6,347 nt of DNA from an uncultured Actinoplanes sp. (GCA_934667465.1 CAKUMG010000359.1:1-6347); one strand, 5' to 3'. Shown: positions 1 to 6,131, counted from the stretch's first letter. Notes: a model not told the origin generated them from the sequence alone. Numbers and translations are program-made.

Positions 1-69
1 GAGGTAGTCGAGCACCAGCGTGTCGGCGTGGGCGAGCGGGGCGGTGATGGCGTGCGGGGCCGTCGTCAT
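1..69 (-). CDS. 5' end of an unidentified gene leaving the window (partial)
   Basis: The minus strand reads ATG at 69-67 followed by 23 open codons to the window edge (MTTAPHAITAPLAHADTLVL, then DYL). A GAGGAGG Shine-Dalgarno sequence lies 6 bases upstream (76-82), which is close to ideal and is the main reason to believe the start. The peptide has a short flexible lead, then an amphipathic segment ending LVLDYL. This resembles the start of small actinobacterial HAAS/DUF1700-type signalling proteins, but 23 residues are too few to assign a family. The gene is transcribed divergently from the c-di-GMP gene. The gene call is fairly firm; the family suggestion is only a memory-based resemblance. 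Confidence 0.68.
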   Translation of the reverse strand, partial: MTTAPHAITAPLAHADTLVLDYL

Positions 70-75
70 GGTGTT

Positions 76-82
76 CCTCCTC
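76..82 (-). promoter_or_regulatory. Shine-Dalgarno of the leftward partial gene
   Basis: On the minus strand the bases read GAGGAGG, separated by 6 bases from the ATG at 69-67. This fixes the start of a gene of which only 69 bases are visible. Confidence 0.7.
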
Positions 83-168
83 GGTGCGGCGACGGCTCCA
101 GCATCCCGGCCCGCCCGCCCCGCCACATCGGGCCCCGGACCGGCCCCGGCGCGTGCCGGGTCGGCCGA

Positions 169-189
169 AAGTCGCAGTGATCGCGACTT
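169..189. promoter_or_regulatory. 21-bp inverted repeat, possible operator
   Basis: AAGTCGC (169-175) and GCGACTT (183-189) are perfect inverted copies around a 7-base spacer (AGTGATC). The spacing puts the half-sites roughly one and a third helical turns apart centre to centre, which suits a dimeric repressor better than an RNA hairpin. It lies in the divergent gap, where it could control either flanking gene. No cognate regulator is visible, so the role is inferred from position and symmetry alone. Confidence 0.4.
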
Positions 190-214
190 CGCGCGTCGTT
201 AGTCCGTTTCGCGG

Positions 215-2785
215 ATGGTGCTCGGGCTGTGCGTCGGGCAGCGTGGGCGGGTGACTTCGGCGGATCTTGCGGGCGGGGACGCCGGCCCGGGCTCGTACCC
301 GGTGCCGGAAGTGGGGGCGGGCCTCGAAAAGTTGCGCTCCGAGCGTCAGGGGCCCGAACCACTGGGCCCCGGGTCGCCTGCGCTGGAGCAGGAACGATCC
401 GAGGAGCCGGATCCCGGGCAGCGTCACGCCGACGAGTCGCGCGCTGTGGAGCCGCGCGTCGGGGAGCCGGACCGCGAGGAGGCGGGCCCTGTGGCGCCGG
501 GCGGGGTGGGGTGGGGCCGGAAGGGCGGGGCGCCGCGGGGGTTCGTGTGGGCGGCCTGCGGGCTGACGGCGGCCAGCTGGGCGTGGTACGTGGTGTGGGC
601 GCTGACCGGCGCCGGGCCGGTCGCGGTGGCGTACCTGACCGTGCCGGCCGGCGGGATCATTGCGGTGCTGGCCGTGGCGGGGCTGTGGCGGGTGATCCGG
701 GACGACGCGCGGACGCGGCGGTTCTGGGGGAACGTGGCCGCCGGGGCGGGGCTGATGACCGTCGGGTACGGGATCTCGGCCGCGAACGCGTTCCGCAACG
801 GCGAGCAGGCGTTGAGCCACGACATGCCGGTGCCCGGGGCGGTGCTGGTGGGCCTCGGGTTCGTGCTCGTGCTGGTGGCGGTCGCGGCGGTGCCCGTACG
901 GGTGGGTGGTCCGCGGGTGCAGCTCGACCGGGCCATCGCGTTCCTGGGCTGTGCCACGCCGTTGTGGCATCTGGCGCTGGCGCCGATGGTGCTCGTGCCC
1001 GATCCGTGGAGCCCGCAGACGCTGTCCCTGGTGGGCATCGCGTTCGCCGTGTCGCTCGGCGGCATCACCAAGGTGTCCTATCTGGACGTCGGGCCGGTCG
1101 ACCGTACGGCGATGCGGCTGCTGGCGGCCGTCGGGCTGACCGGGATCGGGGTGGCGTGGCTGGCCGTGTCGCAGGGGGATCCCGGCGCGGCGCCGGCCCA
1201 GGCGGTGGTGCTCCCGGTGGCGCCGGTGCTGATGGTCCTCGCCGTACGCGCGCAGTGGCGCACCACCCTCGGTTGCCCGCGCCGCCCGCGGCGTACCTCC
1301 TCGCGGTTGCCCTATCTCGCCATGGGAGCCGTCACCGTGTCGCTGGTCGCCGTCGCGGCCGGTGACCTGCGGTGGCCGGGACGGGTCACGCTCGGTGCCA
1401 CGGTGGTCGTCATCGCGCTCGTGGCCGTGCGGCTGTTCCTGTCGGGCCGGGAGAACGACCGGCTGCTCGCCGGGCTGCGCGAGCAGGAGGAGCGGCTGCA
1501 GCACGAGGCGCGCCACGACGGGCTGACCGGGCTGCCCAACCGGGCCCGCTTCCGGCAGGCGCTGGGCGAAGCCGGCCCCGGCTGCACCGTGCTGCTGGTG
1601 GACCTCGACGACTTCAAGACCGTGAACGACGCCCTGGGCCACGACGTCGGTGACGACCTGCTCGTCGCGCTCGCCGGCCTGCTGCGCGAGCAGGCCGGTG
1701 CGGGTGCTGTGCCCGTACGGATAGGGGGTGACGAATTCGCGGTCCTCGCGCACGGTGACGGGGACGCGGTCGCGCGGCGGATCCTGACCGCGCTCAAGGA
1801 GCCGGTCGGCGAGCACCGGCTGCTCGTGCAGGCCAGCATCGGCATCGCGGAGGCCGAGCCCGGCGCCTCCGTGGACACCGTGCTGCGGCAGGCCGACATC
1901 GCCATGTATGCCGCGAAGCAGCGCGGCAAGGCCTCGTGCGTACGCTACCAGCCCGGCATGGCCGAGCCGGTGGCCGCGCACATGCGCCTCGGCGGCGAGC
2001 TGCGCCGGGCGCTGGACCGCTGCGAGTTCGAGGTGGTCTACCAGCCCGTGATGGAGCTGGCGACCCGCCGGGTGATCGGGGTCGAGGCGCTGGTGCGCTG
2101 GCGGCACCCGGAGCGGGGCCTCGTGCCGCCGGTCGAGTTCGTGCCTGCCGCCGAGCGTACGGGACTGATCGTGCCCCTCGGCCGTTTCGTGCTCCGGGAG
2201 ACGTGCCGGCAGGCCGCGCTGTGGTTCGCGGAGTTCGGCCCGGACGCGCTGCAGAAGCCGGGCGTGAACGTGTCCGCGCGGCAGCTGCACGACCCGGACT
2301 TCGTGGCCGACGTCGTCGCGGCGCTGGCCGACACCGGGCTGCCCGCCGACCGGCTGGTGCTGGAGCTGACCGAGTCGGCGGCGCTGCGCGGGGCGCAGGT
2401 GTCGCGCACGCTGCACGAGCTGGACCGGCTCGGCATCAAGCTGGCCCTGGACGACTTCGGCACGGGGGAGTCGTCGCTGAGCCTGCTGCGCGCGTTCCCC
2501 GCGGCCATCGTCAAGCTGGACAAGTCGTTCGTGGACGGCATCGAGCTGGAGGACCCCGACCCGGCGGTGTGCGAGGCGCGGCAGGCGGTGGCGCGCGCGG
2601 TCGTCCAGCTCGCGGCGGCCCTGCGGCTCGACACGGTGGCCGAGGGCATCGAGAACCAGGCGCAGGCGGACCGGCTGCGGGCGCTGGGCTACACGCTGGG
2701 GCAGGGGTATCACCTGGCCGCGCCGATGAGCGCGGCGGCGATGACCGGCCTGCTCGCCTCCCAGGCGGCGATGACGACCGCGTGA
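215..2785 (+). CDS. Membrane-anchored GGDEF-EAL cyclic-di-GMP cyclase/phosphodiesterase
   Basis: This is an 856-residue bifunctional c-di-GMP enzyme: GGDEF makes c-di-GMP from two GTP, and EAL linearises it to pGpG. Residues 1-105 are a Pro/Glu/Gly-rich, probably disordered segment. Residues 110 to about 415 form a series of hydrophobic helices, probably eight to ten, with no domain I can name. A charged linker follows. The GGDEF domain has DGLTGLPNR (435-443), DLDDFK (463-468) and an intact GGDEF (504-508). The product-inhibition RxxD site expected five residues before GGDEF is absent. The EAL domain keeps EAL (624-626), NVSARQL, E717/E720, D746-D747, K767, AEGIE (809-813) and Q830, so all expected metal and catalytic residues are present. 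Membrane GGDEF-EAL proteins such as RmdB regulate development in Streptomyces; similar architecture here is not proof of orthology. ATG 215 is the longest frame but lacks an SD. GTG 491 (residue 93) has GAGGAGG 8 bases upstream and would give a 764-residue protein. I kept 215 as the outer limit because codon-position bias continues, more weakly, upstream of 491. Confidence 0.93.
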   Translation: MVLGLCVGQRGRVTSADLAGGDAGPGSYPVPEVGAGLEKLRSERQGPEPLGPGSPALEQERSEEPDPGQRHADESRAVEPRVGEPDREEAGPVAPGGVGWGRKGGAPRGFVWAACGLTAASWAWYVVWALTGAGPVAVAYLTVPAGGIIAVLAVAGLWRVIRDDARTRRFWGNVAAGAGLMTVGYGISAANAFRNGEQALSHDMPVPGAVLVGLGFVLVLVAVAAVPVRVGGPRVQLDRAIAFLGCATPLWHLALAPMVLVPDPWSPQTLSLVGIAFAVSLGGITKVSYLDVGPVDRTAMRLLAAVGLTGIGVAWLAVSQGDPGAAPAQAVVLPVAPVLMVLAVRAQWRTTLGCPRRPRRTSSRLPYLAMGAVTVSLVAVAAGDLRWPGRVTLGATVVVIALVAVRLFLSGRENDRLLAGLREQEERLQHEARHDGLTGLPNRARFRQALGEAGPGCTVLLVDLDDFKTVNDALGHDVGDDLLVALAGLLREQAGAGAVPVRIGGDEFAVLAHGDGDAVARRILTALKEPVGEHRLLVQASIGIAEAEPGASVDTVLRQADIAMYAAKQRGKASCVRYQPGMAEPVAAHMRLGGELRRALDRCEFEVVYQPVMELATRRVIGVEALVRWRHPERGLVPPVEFVPAAERTGLIVPLGRFVLRETCRQAALWFAEFGPDALQKPGVNVSARQLHDPDFVADVVAALADTGLPADRLVLELTESAALRGAQVSRTLHELDRLGIKLALDDFGTGESSLSLLRAFPAAIVKLDKSFVDGIELEDPDPAVCEARQAVARAVVQLAAALRLDTVAEGIENQAQADRLRALGYTLGQGYHLAAPMSAAAMTGLLASQAAMTTA
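476..482 (+). promoter_or_regulatory. Strong SD for an alternative start (GTG 491) of the GGDEF-EAL gene
   Basis: GAGGAGG at 476-482 is followed by an 8-base spacer and GTG at 491-493, in frame with the GGDEF-EAL protein at residue 93. The protein would then begin about 17 residues before its first hydrophobic helix, a usual arrangement. The caveat is that the same bases encode Glu-Glu in a Glu-rich stretch, so the match could be chance. Confidence 0.5.
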
Positions 2786-2852
2786 GCCCTCCGCGGGCCG
2801 TGCGAGCCGCGATGGCGCGGGGCGGGTCCCGGGTGGACTGCGCCCGAACTCT

Positions 2853-2871
2853 ATCCGGATCATGTCCGGAC
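2853..2871. promoter_or_regulatory. Twin TCCGGA palindromes, possible protein-binding site
   Basis: ATCCGGAT (2853-2860) and GTCCGGAC (2864-2871) are each perfect 8-bp palindromes with the same TCCGGA core. Their centres are 11 bp apart, about one helical turn, so two dimers could bind the same face of the DNA. They lie about 75 bp upstream of the predicted -35. Being GC-rich and short, they may also be chance. Confidence 0.3.
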
Positions 2872-2906
2872 TGTCCATGTTGGCACTGACTTATGCGTCA
2901 CGCGAT

Positions 2907-2959
2907 CGAAACTTTTGCATATTCCGAAGATTCTTTTTGACGCAGAGCCGAAACCTGTG
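2907..2959. promoter_or_regulatory. Paired CGAAAC boxes around the -35, candidate operators
   Basis: CGAAACTTTTG (2907-2917) and CGAAACCTGTG (2949-2959) match at 9 of 11 positions and start exactly 42 bp apart, close to four helical turns. The first is a near-palindrome (CGAAA, C, TTTTG). The second lies between the predicted -35 and -10, where a bound repressor would block RNA polymerase. Gapped GAAA/TTTC dyads are typical of LacI-family operators in actinobacteria; assignment to that family is inference. Confidence 0.42.
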
Positions 2960-2967
2960 ATTAACAT
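2937..2967 (+). promoter_or_regulatory. Predicted sigma-70-type promoter of the secreted sugar operon
   Basis: TTGACG (2937-2942) matches five of six -35 consensus bases. TAACAT (2962-2967) fits the TAnnnT pattern of actinobacterial -10 boxes after a 19-base spacer, which is slightly long. Transcription would begin near 2974 and give a leader of about 140 bases before ATG 3117. It sits in the only A/T-rich stretch of the window, directly upstream of the operon. The -35 is the firmer half; the exact -10 is uncertain. Confidence 0.5.
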
Positions 2968-3061
2968 CAGCTAGCGAACAACCTCGATGCAACGAACGCC
3001 TCGGCACCGCGTCCGGCCCACCCCGGGCCACCGCGCGGTGCGGCGCCCCCGTGCGCCCACA

Positions 3062-3081
3062 CCGAGGGCGCGAGCCCTCGG
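3062..3081 (+). other. Leader hairpin with GNRA-type tetraloop
   Basis: CCGAGGGC (3062-3069) pairs perfectly with GCCCTCGG (3074-3081) around a GCGA loop, a stable GNRA tetraloop. It lies in the predicted leader, 18 bases before the SD (3100-3105). No T run follows, so it is not an obvious intrinsic terminator. It could stabilise the mRNA or affect translation. I recognise no riboswitch fold around it. Confidence 0.5.
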
Positions 3082-3099
3082 CACCCCGCACCACCGATC

Positions 3100-3105
3100 G
3101 GGAGG
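3100..3105 (+). promoter_or_regulatory. SD deciding the ATG 3117 start
   Basis: GGGAGG ends 11 bases before ATG 3117, a slightly long but workable spacing. It supports ATG 3117 over the upstream in-frame GTG at 3051, which would add 22 charged residues before the Tat signal and would lie on the leader hairpin. Confidence 0.65.
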
Positions 3106-3116
3106 CAGAGCAAGCG

Positions 3117-4043
3117 ATGCAGAACGAGAACACCGTCACCCGCCGAGGAATCCTCGGTGCCGCCGCGGCAGGCGCCGCGGCGATCGGCGCGTCAGCCGTG
3201 CTTCCCAGCGCCGCCATGGCCGGCGGCAAGGGCGGGGGCCGGCTCTCCCGGGTCCCGCGCGACCAGATCAGCGGCCAGCTCTACACCCTGCGCAACCAGC
3301 TCGCGATCGACCTGGACGCCAGCCTCGCCGAGCTGGCCCGGATCGGCTACCGCCGGGTCGAGCACGCCGGCTTCGTCGGCCGCACGGCCACCGAGTTCAA
3401 GGCGGCGCTCAACCGGGCCGGGCTGCGGGCCACCTCCGGCCACCTGAGCATCCCGCAGCCGTTCGACGCGGCGACCTGGGAGCGGGCCCTCGAGGACGCG
3501 AACATCGTCGGCAACAAGTACGCGGTCCACCCGTACTTCGGGACGACCTCGACCGGCGCCCCGGTCCGCGACAGCGCCGTCTACAAGGCGTTCGCCCGGG
3601 ACCTCAACAAGGCCGGCAAGCTGGCCCGCAAGCACGGGATCAGCTTCGGCTATCACAACCACCACAACGAGTTCGCCCGCCAGGACGGCGGCAAGACCAC
3701 GGGCTTCGACATCCTGACCCGCGAGACCGACCCGGGCCTGGTGCACCTCGAGGTGGACCTGTTCTGGGCGGTCCGCGGCGCGGCCGACCCGGTCGACCTG
3801 ATCGGGCGCAACCGCGGCCGGATCCGCCAGGTGCACGTCAAGGACCTGGCGCCGTCGGGCAGCTTCGCCGACCCGGGCGACGGGTTCATCGACTTCGCCC
3901 GCATCTTCGAGCGTTCCCGCGAGGCGGGGCTGGTCGAGTACATCGTCGAGCGTGACGATGCCGGCAGCCCGCCCCGCACCCCCGCCGACGCGCTGGTCAC
4001 GGCGCAGGTCGGCTTCCGGTACCTCGACACCCTGCGCTTCTGA
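3117..4043 (+). CDS. Tat-exported sugar phosphate isomerase/epimerase-like TIM-barrel protein
   Basis: This 308-residue protein belongs to the xylose isomerase-like TIM barrel family (AP_endonuc_2/IolE-like), whose members isomerise, epimerise or dehydrate sugars and inositols using a divalent metal. Residues 8-14 (TRRGILG) are a twin-arginine motif, followed by an Ala-rich hydrophobic stretch and a likely cleavage site after A35 (AMA). The barrel runs from about residue 51 (ISGQLYTLR) to the end. Candidate metal and substrate residues are E82 (VEHAG), H109, H138, the YHNHHNEF block (179-186), the EVD of LEVDLFW (D214), H240 (QVHVKD) and E279 (VERDD). Tat export means the protein folds, probably with its metal, before leaving the cytoplasm. 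The 'phosphate' in the family name is probably misleading for an exported enzyme. It is the first gene of an operon, 9 bases before the PQQ-type dehydrogenase and in the same reading frame. The exact substrate cannot be read from the sequence. Confidence 0.92.
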   Translation: MQNENTVTRRGILGAAAAGAAAIGASAVLPSAAMAGGKGGGRLSRVPRDQISGQLYTLRNQLAIDLDASLAELARIGYRRVEHAGFVGRTATEFKAALNRAGLRATSGHLSIPQPFDAATWERALEDANIVGNKYAVHPYFGTTSTGAPVRDSAVYKAFARDLNKAGKLARKHGISFGYHNHHNEFARQDGGKTTGFDILTRETDPGLVHLEVDLFWAVRGAADPVDLIGRNRGRIRQVHVKDLAPSGSFADPGDGFIDFARIFERSREAGLVEYIVERDDAGSPPRTPADALVTAQVGFRYLDTLRF

Positions 4044-4047
4044 GAGG
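4043..4047 (+). promoter_or_regulatory. SD of the dehydrogenase overlapping the upstream stop codon
   Basis: AGAGG starts on the last base of the isomerase TGA (4041-4043) and ends 5 bases before ATG 4053. Ribosomes ending the first gene therefore stop on the binding site of the second, which favours coupled translation of the two secreted proteins. Confidence 0.65.
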
Positions 4048-4052
4048 CACAG

Positions 4053-6131
4053 ATGAAGAAACTGCTCACCGCCGTACCCGGCGCCCTGCTGGTCGCGACC
4101 GCGCTCATGGTGCCCGCCGCCGGCAGCCAGGCCGCTCCCGCCGCTCCCGCGGCGCCGCCGCCGGACTCGGACTTCCAGAAGGTCACGCTCAACGACTTCC
4201 CCGGCGAGCCGATCGCGCTTGCCGTGCTGCCCGACAAGCGGGTGCTGCACACGGCCCGCAAGGGCGAGGTGCGGATCAACGACCCGAAGACCGGGCAGAA
4301 CGTGCTCGCCGCGAACATCCCCGTCTATCTGCACGACGAGGAGGGCGTCCAGGGCATCGCGATCGACCCGAACTTCAAGCAGAACAAGTGGGTCTACATC
4401 TACTACTCGCCGCGGCTGAACACGCCCGTCGACGACCCGGCGACGCCCACGGTCAACGAGGGTGACGCGCCGGAGACCGGCACCGCTGCGGACTTCGCGC
4501 CGTTCAAGGGCCACCTGACGCTGTCGCGCTTCAAGCTGGTCGGCAACAAGCTCCAGCTGAGCACGGAGCAGGAGATCCTCAAGGTCCCCACCGACCGCGG
4601 CCAGTGCTGCCACGTCGGCGGCAAGATCGACTTCGACGGTGCGGGCAACCTCTACCTGTCCACCGGTGACGACAGCAACCCGTTCCAGTCGGACGGTTAC
4701 GCGCCGATCGACGAGCGGGCCAACCGTAACCCGGTCTTCGACGCGCAGCGTACCGCCGCCAACACCAACGACCTGCGGGGCAAGGTCCTGCGGATCAAGG
4801 TGCGCGGCGACGGCTCGTACGCGATCCCGAAGGGCAACCTGTTCAAGCAGGGCACGGCGAAGACCCGCCCCGAGATCTACGCGATGGGCCTGCGCAACCC
4901 GTTCCGGTTCAACGTGTCCCCCGAGGGCGTCGTCTACGTCGGTGACTACTCGCCGGACGCGAACACCGCCAACCCGAACCGGGGCCCCGACGGCCGCGGC
5001 CGCTGGATGGCGATCGACAAGCCCGCCAACTACGGCTGGCCGTACTGCGTCGCCCCGGACCTGCCCTACGTCGACTACGACTTCGCCACCCAGACCTCCG
5101 GCGCGCCGTTCAAGTGCGCCGCCCCGGTCAACGACTCGCCCAACAACACCGGCAAGCGGAACCTGCCGCCGGTCGAGAAGGCCGAGGTCATCTACGGGTA
5201 CGGCCTCAGCCCCGAGTTCCCCGAGCTGGGCACCGGCGGCATCGGCCCGATGGGCGGCCCCGCGTACGAGTACGACGCCAAGAACAAGTCGCAGACCAAG
5301 TGGCCGAAGTACTACGACGGCAAGCCGCTCTTCGCCGAGTGGACCCGCGACTACGTCAAGGCGTTCACGCTCGACAAGAAGAACCAGGTGAGCCGGATCG
5401 AGCCGGTGCTGCCGTCGATCATCTTCGACAACCCGATGGACCTCGAGTTCGGCCCCGACGGCGCGCTCTACGTCCTCGAGTACGGCGACGGCTACTTCAG
5501 CGAGAACCCCGAGGCCCAGCTCGCCCGGATCGACTACGTGCGCGGCAACCGCAGCCCGAGCGTCTCGATCACGGCGACGCCGACCAGCGGCGAGGCCCCG
5601 CTCACCGTGACGTTCACCAGCAACGCCACGGACCCCGACGGTGACACGCTGCGCTACGCGTGGGACTTCAACAACGACGGCGTGATCGACTCCCGTCAGC
5701 GCAACGCCGTCTACACGTACACCGAGAACGGCTCCTTCCGCCCGACCCTCAAGGTCACCGACCCGACCGGCCGCTGGGCCGCCGCCGAGGTCATCCTCCC
5801 GGTCGGCACGGCCGCCCCGGTGGTCACGTTCGTGACGCCGCAGGAGGACCAGCCGTTCGAGTTCGGCGACACGGTGAACTTCGAGGTCACGGTCACCGAC
5901 GACCAGCCCGTGGACTGCTCGCGGGTCACGGTCACCTACATCCTGGGCCACGACCAGCACGGGCACCCGCTCTCCACGGCGTCCGGCTGCACCGGCTCGA
6001 TCACCACGTTCCTCGACGGCGGCCACGCCGGCGCGGACAACCTGACAGCGGTCTTCGTGGCGGAGTACACCGACACCGGCACGCCGCCGCAGACCGGCAC
6101 CGACCAGGTGGTGCTCACTCCCGCGGAGTGA
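4053..6131 (+). CDS. Secreted PQQ-type sugar dehydrogenase with PKD and C-terminal Ig-like domain
   Basis: This 692-residue protein resembles soluble glucose/sorbosone dehydrogenases (GSDH, COG2133), six-bladed beta-propellers that oxidise sugars with PQQ and calcium. A Sec signal peptide (KK, then hydrophobic residues 4-23) probably ends after SQA (25-27). The propeller covers about 40-490: HDEEGVQGIAIDP (94-106), QCCHVGG (184-190, with H187 as the likely counterpart of the catalytic His), LYLSTGDD, RGKVLRIKV, GLRNPFRF (279-286), NYGWPYC (326-332) and MDLEFGPDGALYVLEYGDG (462-480). A PKD domain follows (about 501-586, with WDFNNDG at 537-543). A C-terminal beta-sandwich-like domain (587-692) carries GHDQHGHP (632-639). 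The mature protein has six cysteines (185, 186, 332, 355, 622, 646), which suggests disulfides. There is no membrane anchor or sorting signal. It is coupled to the isomerase gene; no PQQ synthesis genes are present here. Actinobacterial relatives are often annotated as PQQ-dependent sugar dehydrogenases or found with ThuA domains. PQQ use and the substrate are inferred from the family. Confidence 0.93.
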   Translation: MKKLLTAVPGALLVATALMVPAAGSQAAPAAPAAPPPDSDFQKVTLNDFPGEPIALAVLPDKRVLHTARKGEVRINDPKTGQNVLAANIPVYLHDEEGVQGIAIDPNFKQNKWVYIYYSPRLNTPVDDPATPTVNEGDAPETGTAADFAPFKGHLTLSRFKLVGNKLQLSTEQEILKVPTDRGQCCHVGGKIDFDGAGNLYLSTGDDSNPFQSDGYAPIDERANRNPVFDAQRTAANTNDLRGKVLRIKVRGDGSYAIPKGNLFKQGTAKTRPEIYAMGLRNPFRFNVSPEGVVYVGDYSPDANTANPNRGPDGRGRWMAIDKPANYGWPYCVAPDLPYVDYDFATQTSGAPFKCAAPVNDSPNNTGKRNLPPVEKAEVIYGYGLSPEFPELGTGGIGPMGGPAYEYDAKNKSQTKWPKYYDGKPLFAEWTRDYVKAFTLDKKNQVSRIEPVLPSIIFDNPMDLEFGPDGALYVLEYGDGYFSENPEAQLARIDYVRGNRSPSVSITATPTSGEAPLTVTFTSNATDPDGDTLRYAWDFNNDGVIDSRQRNAVYTYTENGSFRPTLKVTDPTGRWAAAEVILPVGTAAPVVTFVTPQEDQPFEFGDTVNFEVTVTDDQPVDCSRVTVTYILGHDQHGHPLSTASGCTGSITTFLDGGHAGADNLTAVFVAEYTDTGTPPQTGTDQVVLTPAE

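Larger units (their letters stand above)
70..214. other. Divergent intergenic region
   Basis: This gap separates the leftward partial gene from the rightward c-di-GMP gene. If the latter starts at GTG 491, the gap extends to 490. It holds the leftward SD (76-82), a GC hairpin at 145-160 (CCCGGC, loop GCGT, GCCGGG), two copies of GGCCCCGG (131-138 and 142-149) and the dyad at 169-189. I could not identify convincing -35/-10 pairs in either direction. A TTAGTC at 199-204 is the only weak -10-like hexamer facing right. Confidence 0.6.
2786..3116. other. 331-base intergenic region with promoter and leader
   Basis: There is no gene here; the open frames crossing it have no coding character. From left to right it holds: a weak hairpin after the GGDEF-EAL stop (CCGCG 2807-2811, CGCGG 2816-2820, no T run, not a convincing terminator); twin palindromes (2853-2871); a small TGAC/GTCA dyad (2887-2900); an A/T-rich island (39 G/C in 90 bases over 2891-2980, against well over 70% nearby) with the predicted promoter and operator-like boxes; then a GC-rich leader with a 12-bp palindrome (CACCGCGCGGTG, 3029-3040) and a tetraloop hairpin (3062-3081) before the SD at 3100. 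Confidence 0.75.

Noticed and set aside
66..362. A 98-codon minus-strand frame whose TGA overlaps the ATG of the leftward partial gene (ATGA)
   Set aside because: The overlap looks like translational coupling, but about a third of its codons end in A or T, unlike real genes here. Its product is Arg/Pro-rich without a recognisable domain, and it has no evident SD at its start.
424..1071. A 215-codon minus-strand frame opposite the membrane region
   Set aside because: It is a Ser/Thr/Pro/Ala-rich shadow of the membrane-helix codons, with no domain or supporting context.
229..1365. A long plus-strand frame overlapping the start of the GGDEF-EAL gene
   Set aside because: Its Gly/Arg/Ala-rich product is the usual out-of-frame shadow; the overlapping frame encodes membrane helices and then GGDEF motifs.
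2807..2820. Hairpin after the GGDEF-EAL stop as a terminator
   Set aside because: The stem is only 5 bp with a 4-base loop and no T run, which is too weak to claim in such GC-rich DNA.
2895..2923. A second promoter with CATATT as the -10
   Set aside because: There is no acceptable -35 at 16-19 bases upstream (GCGTCA is poor), and the TTGACG/TAACAT pair is better.
3051..3116. GTG 3051 as the start of the isomerase-like protein
   Set aside because: It would put 22 charged residues before the Tat signal and lies just upstream of the leader hairpin. ATG 3117 has an SD and gives a normal signal peptide.
2974..3116. A riboswitch in the operon leader
   Set aside because: The stems are present, but I recognise no conserved aptamer core of any known class.
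3192..6026. A 944-codon open frame on the minus strand covering both sugar genes
   Set aside because: It shares codon boundaries with both plus-strand genes, so its codons start opposite their third positions. Those are almost never A, so reverse stop codons cannot appear. The protein is a Val/Arg/Asp/Gly-rich shadow with no domain, while the plus-strand products have clear folds and signal peptides.
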